From Tigriopus japonicus (lineage: Eukaryota; Arthropoda; Copepoda; Harpacticoida; Harpacticidae): a DNA stretch of 64,000 nucleotides. The stretch is from positions 2,337,401 to 2,401,400 of the forward strand of contig CM021319.1 in the NCBI GenBank assembly GCA_010645155.1, given 5' to 3'. Under the pieces are notes generated by a model, which made no database searches, was not told where the DNA came from, and saw only the letters and a list, made by a program, of their open reading frames with translations. Both the position numbers and the translations under genes were made by a program. Of the stretch, positions 1 through 9,258 are shown in pieces. The stretch's first letter is position 1; the number at the start of each line of letters is the position of its first letter.

Positions 1-347
1 ATTTCTGGCCAATAAACTTTGCATTTTGGGACTAGACACCACAAATCAAAGAGCACGTCCAATGACAAATATAGTGAACAAACGCCCTGTGTTTGACAAT
101 ATCTTTGAAAATGGTGTCTCCTCCTTCAAGAAAAAGCTAGGCTCGTTTGAGACTTTGTTCAAATTTTAGAGATCTACCGAAAATTTACGTATGTTGGTAC
201 TGCAGTACCATTAAAACATTACAGAACTTTATAAGAGGATCTGATATTGAAGCCATGACATTTCAATGTACTAGTTAAAACAGTGAAGCGAAGCACACAG
301 ATATATTCTAGCCAAAAAGCCACAACTTCTGTTCATATGTTCTATTA

Positions 348-353
348 TTTATT
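348..353 (-). terminator. Poly(A) signal for the J-domain gene
   Basis: AATAAA read on the minus strand, about 165 bases past the stop codon of the J-domain gene. The rest of positions 1-515 shows no coding signal and is probably this gene's 3' UTR plus intergenic DNA. Confidence 0.5.
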
Positions 354-515
354 TCAACAATTAAAACCATTCAGTTTGACTGGATCTCGAGTGGATGAGG
401 GCTGAGACTGCCTCGGCCACTTTCTCCCATCAGCCATTAACAACACGGGCTGATGAAGTGGCTTCGTGGACTGATACGAAATGGCGGTACACACCTAACA
501 CCAACTTTATCGGTC

Positions 516-1220
516 CTAAACCACCGGCACCGATACCCCTCGTTTTTGCAGGAACCTCACGGACGTGAAATACAGGCCAAACAGCACCACACTGACTCCC
601 AACATGACTTTAATCTTGAAGATCTCATGCTCACGCGATTGCGGCTTCTCGAACAAGTGTTCCGTGAATCCGTGGCCCACACGAGGTGACCCCTTTTTCC
701 GCACCCAATCTTCCAGCGAATCCACGGGTTGCCCGCGCACGTCTTCCGTGGCTCCGTGTCGCCGAATCGATCGCAAATTACTAGCCCGTAACATATCCTT
801 GGCCATTTTTTCGGACCATGGTCGCGCTCCAAACACGGTTTTTCGCGTGGTCCAAGCTACTTCCACATCTTCGGTCCTTTGCTTCAACGACTTTTCAATG
901 CCTTCCATACGATCGTACTCGGCCCTCAACGAAGCCTGTTTGAGCACCTTGTAGGCCTCTTGGACTTGCATAAAGGCCGCGCGGGCCTCGGGATCGGGAT
1001 TGCGGTCGGGATGGAGAGCCTTGGCGTGTCGGAAGAAGGCCTCGCGAATCTCGGTGTTGGTAGCGTCGGGCGTCAACCCAAGGAGCTCGTAATGCGTCAG
1101 AGCGGGGGCGGGCACGGGGGTTCTGGAGGCGCGCGCGGAACTCGCGAGACCCCCGGTTACGGACACCCAAGGACGTGCAATGGGAGGGTGTGCAACGCGG
1201 CGAATGAGAACCGCACTCAT
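516..1220 (-). CDS. DNAJC4: J-domain co-chaperone, DNAJC4-like, probably mitochondrial or membrane-bound
   Basis: A single-exon gene of 234 residues. A basic, serine- and arginine-rich N terminus (residues 1-40) looks like a mitochondrial targeting sequence. It is followed by a J domain (about residues 42-105) with the HPD tripeptide in LHPDRNPD, which stimulates Hsp70 ATPase activity. A hydrophobic stretch near residues 202-222 (IFKIKVMLGVSVVLFGLYFT) is a likely single membrane anchor close to the C terminus. Small size, N-terminal J domain and C-terminal membrane segment fit the DNAJC4 family; other small mitochondrial DNAJC proteins are possible. The start is the first Met of the open frame and gives the targeting-like leader. 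No intron is visible. Confidence 0.75.
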   Translation of the reverse strand: MSAVLIRRVAHPPIARPWVSVTGGLASSARASRTPVPAPALTHYELLGLTPDATNTEIREAFFRHAKALHPDRNPDPEARAAFMQVQEAYKVLKQASLRAEYDRMEGIEKSLKQRTEDVEVAWTTRKTVFGARPWSEKMAKDMLRASNLRSIRRHGATEDVRGQPVDSLEDWVRKKGSPRVGHGFTEHLFEKPQSREHEIFKIKVMLGVSVVLFGLYFTSVRFLQKRGVSVPVV

Positions 1221-1516
1221 GGTATTTTAGGATGTTGGCGTGAAATCCGTCATGGGACGATTGACATCAGGGGTTTTGCTCAATTGTTTTTGAACATGTG
1301 TATCTTTGTTGACACTCGAAAATTCAGCGCTGCCAGATGTTTTTAGATGAAGACTGCATGCTAAGAGGTGTTTGAAAATAGTACTCTTTGGAAAAAGAAT
1401 CTCATATCGCTATTTTTAGAGGAAAGTTGTTGTTTTCTTTATCTTGAAGACTTTTGTAGATGCATTTTTTGCTTTTTTAAAGAACACGTCTAGAAATATG
1501 TAACCATGGTGACGAA

Positions 1517-2783
1517 TAGGGACGGGCAAATAGTGTAAAAAGATTTTTGGTAACATAAAACCATTTTTCTGCACTTTTGCACCTTTCACCTTTATTTGCA
1601 CTTTTTATTTACGTTTTTGGCCAAAATTGACAAATTGTTAAGAAAATGTAGTGGCTTTTGAAAAATTTTTTAGTTTCAAGATCAAATTTTGAACTAGTCG
1701 AAAAAGCTTACATTTGCAATCAACCATTCTTAGCACCTTGAAGAAATATGTGCATTTCAGACGCAAACCTCACACTTTATTCACCATCTTGCTTTAACTA
1801 TAACATCCTGTTTACTAAACTGAACATTAGACAAAAGAATCTCATTGCATTCAACCAACAAATAGCAAACCTAAAGAAACTCATGTTATGGTAATGGAAG
1901 TATCTACTAACAATAAAGATTGCGGAATTAGGTTTGCTGCCTACAAAGATCGCTATTTCTAAAAAAGGCCGTTATAAACTTAAAATCATCAAGCTAAGGA
2001 TACATTAATGTAGCAGTACACATTGTTTAATTGACTTGAAGATATTACTTTTAAGTTCCGAAAGTTTTTGAGAACAGTTTTGATGTGATGAGACAATGAA
2101 TGCCACATTTGAAATTGAGTTCTGGTAATTAGGCTATGGGCCAAATATTGAAGTAATGCACCTAAAAGCATGCTTAAAACACATTTATGACTAGGGACGG
2201 GCAGAAAGTGCAAATAATCTTACCCTTTTAGTTACCAAAAGTTGCAAAAAATGTACCCAAAGGTGCAAAACAAAGTGCAGAAAAATGTTGAAAGTGCAAA
2301 TAAATGTCAAAAAAGAGCAAATAAATGTCGAAAAAAGAGCAAATAAATGTCGAAAAAAGAGCAAATAAATGTCAAAAAGAGCAAATAACTTGCATTTGAA
2401 CTTAAAACGTCATTCGTGGAGTACCCACGGCTCCTAATTGAGCAGGAGAAGTCATTTACAAGTTCTAAAGACATTTGAGACCAGTTTGAGGTGAAGAGAC
2501 AATGCTGCACAAGTAAAAGAGTTCTATTAATAAGGTCACTAGCAAAAAGGATGTAAAATCATGAAAAATACTCTAGTCAACAATCTTCTGAATTTTTCAT
2601 TCCTAAGGTGGTCTCGTGGATGTATGTACCCAAAATATTGTCGAAATACAGTTAAAGATTGTTTTATATGGCTTTACATCACTCTGTTTTTGTCCTTCAA
2701 GTTGTTCAAAAATAGACATTGAAAATTGAACAGAAAAATACCCACGTGTGCCTAACAATTACATCAAAGAAAATAGTCATAAA
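1517..2783. mobile_element. hAT-like non-autonomous element, copy 1, right half inverted
   Basis: Starts with the hAT-like terminus TAGGGACGGGCA. It is colinear with copy 2 (2784 onward) for about 670 bases, to about 2191. Then 2192-2783 is the reverse complement of the right half of copy 2, so the right terminus (again TAGGGACGGGCA) sits internally at 2192 facing the wrong way. The octamer TTTATGAC at 2184-2191 recurs inverted as GTCATAAA at 2776-2783, marking both inversion edges. No open frame looks like a transposase. Flanking octamers of the dimer (GTGACGAA left, CTCATTTG right) do not match, so no target duplication is visible. Confidence 0.75.
2294..2391. repeat. Minisatellite inside element copy 1, about 4 units
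   Basis: Tandem units of 20-22 bases, GAGCAAATAAATGTCGAAAA type. The same array occurs inverted in the other copy with about 7 units; the difference accounts for nearly all of the length difference between the two elements. Confidence 0.8.
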
Positions 2784-4112
2784 TAGGGACGGGCAAATAG
2801 TGCAAAAAGATTTTTGGTAACATAAACCCATTATTCTGCACTTTTGCACTTTTCACCTTTATTTGCACTTATTATTTACGTTTTTGGCCAAAATTAACAA
2901 ATTGTTAAGAAAATGTAGTGGCTTTTGAAATAATTTTTAGTTTCAAGATCAAATTTTGAACTAGTCGAAAAAGCTTGCATTTGCAATCAACCATTCTTAG
3001 CACCTTGAAGAAATATAAGCATTTCAGACGCAAACCTCACACTTCATTCACCATCTTGGCTTTAACTATAACATCCTGTTTACTAAACTAAAGATTAGAC
3101 AAAATAATCTCATTGCATGCAACCAACAAATAGCAAACCTAAAGAAACTCATGTTATGGTAATGGAAGGATCTACAAACAATATTGAAAGCAGAATTAGG
3201 TTTGCTGTCTACAAAGATCGCTATTTCTAAAGAAGGCCGGTATAAACTTAATATCATCAAGCTAAGGATACATCAATGTAGCAGTGCACATTGTTTAATT
3301 GACTTGGAGATATTTCTTTTAAGTTCCAAAAGTATTTGAGAATAGTTTTGATGTGATGAGACAATGAATGCCACATTTGAAGTTGAGTTCTGGTAATTAG
3401 GCCATGGGCCAAATATTGAAGTAATGTCACCAAAAACATGCTTAAAGCACATTTATGAATATTTTCTTTGATGCAATTGTTAGTTAGGCACACGTGGGTA
3501 TTTTTCTGTTCAATTTTCAATGTCTATTTTTGAACAACTTGAAGGACAAAAACAGAGTGATGTAAAGCCATATAAAACAATTGCTAAATATATTTCGACA
3601 ATATTTTAGGTACATACATCCACGAGACCACCTTAGGAATGAAAAATTCAGAAGATTGTTGACTAGAGTATTTTTCATGATTTTACATCCTTTTTGCTAG
3701 TGACCTTATTAATAGAACTCTTTTACTTGTGCAGCATTGTCTCTTCACCTCAAACTGGTCTCAAATGTCTTTAGAACTTGTAAATGACTTCTCCTGCTCA
3801 ATTAGGAGCCGTGGGTACTCCATGAATGACGTTTTAAGTCCAAATGCAAGTTATTTGCTCTTTTTTGACATTTATTTGCTCTTTTTGACATTTATTTGCT
3901 CTTTTTTCGACATTTATTTGCTCTTTTTTCAACATTTATTTGCTCTTTTTTCGACATTTATTTGCTCTTTTTTCGACATTTATTTGCTCTTTTTTGACAT
4001 TTATTTGCACTTTCAACATTTTCTGCACTTTGTTTTGCACCTTTGGGTACATTTTTTTGCAACTTTTGGTAACTAAAAGGGTAAAATTATTTGCACTTTC
4101 TGCCCGTCCCTA
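2784..4112. mobile_element. hAT-like non-autonomous element, copy 2, intact order
   Basis: An approximately 1.33-kb element beginning TAGGGACGGGCAAATAGTGC and ending with the reverse complement of TAGGGACGGGCAGAAAGTGC, so it has terminal inverted repeats of about 12 exact bases plus looser similarity inward. The terminus matches the TAGGG/CAGGG style of hAT transposons. It abuts copy 1 directly at 2783/2784. No transposase-like protein is encoded, so it is non-autonomous. Short open frames inside it are low-complexity by-products of the minisatellite. Confidence 0.75.
3850..4012. repeat. Minisatellite inside element copy 2, about 7 units
   Basis: Tandem units of 20-22 bases of the type TTTATTTGCTCTTTTTTCGA, in the opposite orientation to the copy at 2294-2391 and expanded by about three units. 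Confidence 0.8.
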
Positions 4113-4139
4113 CTCATTTGCATACAAATATATTGCGAT

Positions 4140-4140
<1 letters not shown>

Positions 4141-4191
<51 letters not shown>

Positions 4192-4192
4192 C
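4141..4192 (+). repeat. (CAA)n microsatellite, about 17 units
   Basis: An uninterrupted CAA run between the end of the hAT-like dimer and the retroelement remnant. It would encode polyglutamine on the plus strand, but no gene supports translation. Confidence 0.95.
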
Positions 4193-4590
4193 GGGCCCAG
4201 TGGAATGGATCGCGAATCTGGCAGTTGTCTTTAAAGATAACGGAAGCCTCCGCATTACAGAAGATCTGAGAGGGTTAAATTCGGAGCTTCATGACACTCA
4301 TGTGCCTATCCCCACCCACGAAAGCATCAGGGCCAAATTGACCGGATGCGTCATATTTTCCAAACTAGATTTCACTCAAGTTTTCCACCAACTTTAACTG
4401 GATGAGGAGTCTAGGCCCCTTACGGTGTTTCGTTCAGGAGGACGCCTTTACAGATACAAGCGCGTATCGATGGGTCTGAAAACGGCCTCTGGCGAGCTCG
4501 CCGCCGCCACTCTCGTTTTTAATAAAGGTTCAGTACACCCGAGATTGAACGGACCCGAATTCTTTACATGGACTCTTGAAGAAAAATGAT
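4193..4590 (+). pseudogene. Ty3/gypsy-type reverse transcriptase fragment, broken
   Basis: Conceptual translation shows the start of a reverse transcriptase domain: VVFKDNGSLRITEDLRGLN, then FSKLDFTQVFHQL, and after an in-frame stop at 4395-4397 SRPLTVFRSGGRLYRYKRVSMGL. These match RT motifs around the first catalytic Asp (KLDF) and the RYxRxxxG region of Ty3/gypsy elements. The second catalytic motif (YxDD), RNase H, integrase and LTRs are not seen. Similarity fades after about 4545. It is a relic, not a functional gene. Confidence 0.8.
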
Positions 4591-5589
4591 TAGCGGTTGT
4601 TCAAAATTAAACTTCGGCATATTCAAAGAGCATAATTATAAGCTCTAAGCCTTTTACTAGCCATTTATCCCCTTAATTCATATGGATTGAGATTGACACC
4701 GGAATCTTCGACTACCTTGGAGTTTTTGACCTTCATGCTTTTAGTAAGAATGGCAATGAAAACTACCTTCTGGCAACTTTGCTACCAAATTTCAATGCCG
4801 ATGGAAAGCTAAAAGAGAGGGTGTATGGATTTTGAGCCTGACTTTTTTGAAATATTCATATTATAGAAAATTAGATATCCTACAGGTTGATATATAATAC
4901 TGTTCATTAGATATTCTGTTGAGAATCTGTCGGGAATTGGAAATATTGGAAAAGTGTAAAATATCTTTTTAAGAAACTAAGGTTGAACATTATGAAGATG
5001 CGGTATTGACGCGGTAGTCAAGAGATGCGAGGTATGTCACAATAAACGATTGGCAATGTAGTCAAAAATTTGAATTGCCATTGAGGACAAAACCTTTGAA
5101 GCAAATTGTTTTTGCTTCTTTGAGCCGAAGTGGATCCTTAGTGGGTCGTTTCAGGTATCGATTCAGGCCAGAGTAAAAAAGTAATTTGTCAAATTTTCTG
5201 TCAGTACATTTTTCTCCCAATTTCTTTAATTTAAGCCTATGAGGGTCTATTCCTTAATGATAAACTCATTAGTCATTACCTCATTCCCTGATTTTTAAGC
5301 TTGAACGTACGTCATTCCCGTCACTCCATCAGTGTCTCAAGCCTAACCATTTTTACAGCCCCTTTTGGTTGCCAAGCTCTGTTAGAAACTTCAGAGGACC
5401 CAAATTGGTAGTGGTGTATTTCGAGTTAGGAGCGCTATCATTTTTGACTCCAAGTTTAATTGCTATTAAAAAACGCAACTGTATTGAATCCTTTGACAAA
5501 AGACCTAAGCAAGGACGAATATGGCAACACTCGAAGCAAAATCGAGTTCAAGTTCCATCATAGCAAGGATGGCTCAAGCCAGAATTACT
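4591..5589. other. AT-rich intergenic DNA, no gene seen
   Basis: One kilobase with only short unsupported frames. It may be decayed retroelement sequence continuing from the RT remnant, but I recognise no motif in it. Confidence 0.5.
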
Positions 5590-5703
5590 TTCAAAATACA
5601 CACTGGGTCCGATTAGAACAATGAAAATTAAACGGAACAATATATTTGTTGCAAAAACCTCACATTTTAGTACAATGATCGGACCCAGTGTGTATTTTTG
5701 AAA
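5590..5703. repeat. 114-base hairpin repeat (small foldback or MITE)
   Basis: The left arm at 5590-5613 (core ATACACACTGGGTCCGAT) and the right arm at 5678-5703 are near-perfect reverse complements around a 64-base AT-rich centre. No clear target duplication, so the superfamily is unassigned. Confidence 0.7.
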
Positions 5704-5899
5704 TTCGTCCTGACGTACAGTGGTCCCTGATCATAGTTATTGCTGATGGACTTCAAGTTGGCAGTGCTGCCATATTTTACTAGGACATTCGATTTCTTGC
5801 CTTTAGAGAAGTCAAGTTGGCATCTCTTTTTTGACCCTAAAGGACCAATATGACAAAACTATGCCCAAAACCAACTCGAAACACATCAGTACTAATTAA

Positions 5900-6214
5900 C
5901 CCTGCCTTAAATGTCAGTGTTTACGCGCTGATCAGCGCTACCTGTGATCAAATCAAAACATAGTTGCCAGATGTTTATTTGTAGTGCCATTCTTTGGGAC
6001 AGTGGTAAACATCATGTTAACAATCAAATTTCTCCAAAATGTGCGCCTTAGATAACATAATGCCATTGTAAAGAAATAAACTACTGAAAAAAGAAAAAAT
6101 CCTGAACTTTTGTGTAAGGGTGGCACTAATACCACTCCAACAGGTGGCAACCATGTTTCAATTTGATTACAGGGGGCGCTGATCAGCGCGTAAACACTGA
6201 CATTTAAGGCAGGG
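5900..6214. mobile_element. piggyBac-type MITE flanked by TTAA
   Basis: A 315-base element. The terminal inverted repeats are long (over 40 bases with mismatches), beginning CCCTGCCTTAAATGTCAGTG, and each end is flanked by TTAA (5896-5899 and 6215-6218). TTAA duplication with CCC...GGG ends is the signature of piggyBac insertion. No transposase is inside. A diverged relative in the opposite orientation lies at 40826-41147. Confidence 0.85.
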
Positions 6215-6743
6215 TTAATTGGTGCCTTGCTTTAGATTGGGTTGGCCATCTACGTTTAAGGTCAATGTTCTTTTGTTAAATTAATCTTGATAATCAGAGA
6301 GGAACGGGCTTTTAAATCTCAAAATTTTAAATCTCCTGAGTTTTTCAGCTAAATCAGTGTTCATTTCTCCGTTGATTAGATCATATTTAAGGCTGTTGGA
6401 GATATTTTTAAAGTTATTTTTCAAGTAGCCTCACGCATTTTTTAGCTCCTAAAACGGATAAAAAATATAAAAGGGATGCTTGACAATGTAAAGTGTATTT
6501 CGCTCGTCTCAAGAACGCAACCTCGACCGGAATTGAGTGGCAAACCCTGCCAAAGCCTATCGGGCCTTACTTTTGTTGATGTGTCATTTTCACATTGGTG
6601 CATTCGTTCAGACAGAAAAATGAACCTGACATTTTAAGTGTACTCGTGAGACTCTTTTCCATCGCACGTTTTTGAGCCCACCCACTCATCGATCCCTTGT
6701 CCTCGGTGCACCTGCCCATCCGTGCACTCAACCGGCATCCGAC

Positions 6744-8843
6744 ATGAAAGCCTTGATTTTAGTGGGAGGTTATGGCACCCGTTTGCGCCCACTCACTTTA
6801 TCTCGACCCAAACCCTTGGTGGAGTTCGCCAACAAACCCATGTTGCTCCATCAGATCGAGGCTTTGGTCGAGGCTGGTACCACCCACGTAAGATATTCAA
6901 GAATTTCTTTTAAACCCTTGATTCGGATGCTGACTAAGAGAGAACGACTTTTTTGTTTAGGTTGTCTTAGCCGTGTCGTATCATGCGGATGCTTTGGAGT
7001 CGGAAATGGCGCAGGAAGCTCAACGATTGGGTATCACCATCACGTTTTCCCACGAGACGGAACCCTTGGGCACGGCTGGACCTTTGGCTTTAGCTCGTGA
7101 TGTCTTGCAACAAGGCGATCACGGCGATCATGATGAACCTTTCTTTGTGCTCAATTCCGATGTGATTTGCGATTTCCCTTTTCAAGCCATGTTGGACTTT
7201 CATCGAAACCATGGCAAAGAAGGCACCATTGTGGTGAGTGGTTATGAGTGAGTCAATGAATGAATGAATGAATGAATGAATGCCAATTCATGGAATCCTA
7301 GTATGATGATTGTGAAGCAGTCGCTTAATACTTTTGATAAAATGATTCTTTAGATTTTGTTGTGAAGGAATGTGGCCTTTGTCATCTGAAAAGAACGAAG
7401 ATTGGCTAATTTCTGGTGGCACGGTGTACTTTTCTGTTAAAAAATACGATTGAAGTTAAAAAGTTGAATACTTTTGGTCAGAAGCAATTTGGGTGTAAGG
7501 TCTCTTGTTAGTTTTTGTATCCAAAGTTATTTTTACGTAAATTAGGAAACACGATGTACTGAATTTATAATTCGGTCAGCGAGATTTTTTTTGATCTACC
7601 TAGATTCTTTCTATTTCCGAATTTTCTTATTTCCAAATCTGAGTGTATCATGTTGAATTAGGAGGCTTCTTTTATCTCTACTGAGCCCAGAATTGAAGCT
7701 TTTGCTGTGATTTCTTTTACAGCTTTAAAGTTTCAGCTTGCTTTAATTAATTTAAACGATTCAAAATCTGTAAAGAAATAACGCCATCCTAAAAAAGTAT
7801 GAATTGAATGTCATTATTTCCTCATTAGCTGTAATGACTTGTAAGGATCCACGGTTTCAAATCAAACCAATTATAAATACAAACAATTATTTTGCCTTTT
7901 AAGAACGAACAATACATACAAAATTATTCATATTTGATAGGTGACCCGCGTGGATGAGCCCAGCAAATACGGTGTGGTCATCTATCACCCAGAAACCGGC
8001 CAAATCGACAAATTCGTGGAAAAGCCCCAAGAGTTCGTCTCGAACAAGATCAACGCCGGTTTGTACATGTTTTCGCCCAAAGTGCTATCACGCATTCAAG
8101 TACGTGGGGGTCTTTTTAACGTAACAGTTTTGCATGACCCGATTTCAAAACGTTGTCAATGTCGATTCCTTACAGCTCCGTCCCACAAGTATTGAGAAGG
8201 AAGTGTTTCCGATTATGGCTAGTGAAGGGCAATTACATTGCATGGAACTGGATGGGTTTTGGATGGATGTCGGACAGCCCAAAGATTATCTTACCGGGAT
8301 GTGTATGTACCTCAAGTCCATGAAAGAGAAACACCCGCAACAGCTTCAAACCGGCACCAACATAGTAGGCAACGTCATGATCGTAAGTGCGATTCCTCTC
8401 CCGTTAAATCTTTTAGAACCATGCAATAGTTGATATCTAATGAAAAAACATGTCACTTAGGATCCCACTGCCAAGATCGGAGCGCATTGTCGCATCGGAC
8501 CTAACGTGATCATAGGGCCAAATGTGGTGATTGAAGATGGTGTTTGCATGAAACGAACCACATTGATGAAAGGCTCGCGAATTCAATCCCATACTTGGTT
8601 GGACAGTTGTATCGTGGGTTGGCGATGTCACGTCGGACGATGGGTCAGTGATAAAAGGTGAAGAATACCTCATTAAAGATAATATACGTTGAGCGATTGT
8701 TCCGTTTGCAGGTTCGCATGGAAAATGTGAGTGTCTTGGGCGAAGATGTGATCGTGAAAGACGAGTTGTACGTCAATGGAGGCAAAGTATTACCGCACAA
8801 ATCCATTGGTGTGTCCGTGATGGAGCCACAAATCATCATGTGA
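6744..8843 (+). CDS. GMPPB: Mannose-1-phosphate guanylyltransferase beta, catalytic subunit
   Basis: Makes GDP-mannose from mannose-1-phosphate and GTP in the cytosol, feeding N-glycosylation, O-mannosylation and GPI anchors. I join six exons: 6744-6887, 6961-7233, 7941-8099, 8176-8382, 8461-8643 and 8712-8843, all with GT-AG introns and in frame, giving 365 residues (animal family about 360). The N terminus has the nucleotidyltransferase signature [19 protein letters not shown], followed by FVEKP in the sugar-binding region and the near-invariant [16 protein letters not shown]. The C-terminal third is a left-handed beta-helix of hexapeptide repeats ([15 protein letters not shown]), ending in the family-typical IIM. 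Intron 2 (707 bases) carries a TGAA microsatellite. The start is the Met immediately before KALILVGG, as in orthologues. Confidence 0.95.
7255..7283 (+). repeat. (TGAA)n microsatellite in GMPPB intron 2
   Basis: About seven tandem TGAA units shortly after the exon 2 donor site. Confidence 0.85.
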
Positions 8844-9258
8844 TCAATTATCCACCATTACATTCACCAGACACATATGATATATGACCATAATCTTTTT
8901 GGGACCTTCTTCATTTTGTTATACATTTGTTATACAAACATATTTTTGACAATTTGAGCTCTGTTATTTGCCATAGATGTCTCGATTTTCTTAAAATTGA
9001 GGCTACTTTTTAAATGTTGAAAAAATGCCAAAACCATGCCAACAGCCAAATAACCTAGAACAATCGGTGGGCTTGAATAATATTTAAAACCAGTTTTGAG
9101 AACAAATCAAGAGTTGCTTAGTCACCCTTTCTTGAGTGAAGTTTGTATTGTTTTGTTGAGAAAAAAATAGAAGCCTGATCAAAGCTGGTCAATGGGAGAA
9201 GAACCCGTGGAAAACGCCTCCCACTCCTCTTCAATGTGTCTCGTCATCATGGTCTCCA
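8844..9258. other. GMPPB to SIDT intergenic region
   Basis: 415 bases, AT-rich, presumably the GMPPB 3' UTR and SIDT promoter. No canonical AATAAA or other recognisable signal. Confidence 0.4.

Noticed and set aside
2307..2510. Short frames in the hAT-like elements with repeated phenylalanine-rich motifs
   Set aside because: They follow the 20-22-base minisatellite and occur identically, inverted, in the other element copy; not genes.
4073..4255. Poly-Val or poly-Gln open frames over the CAA repeat
   Set aside because: Simple by-products of the microsatellite; no flanking coding signal.
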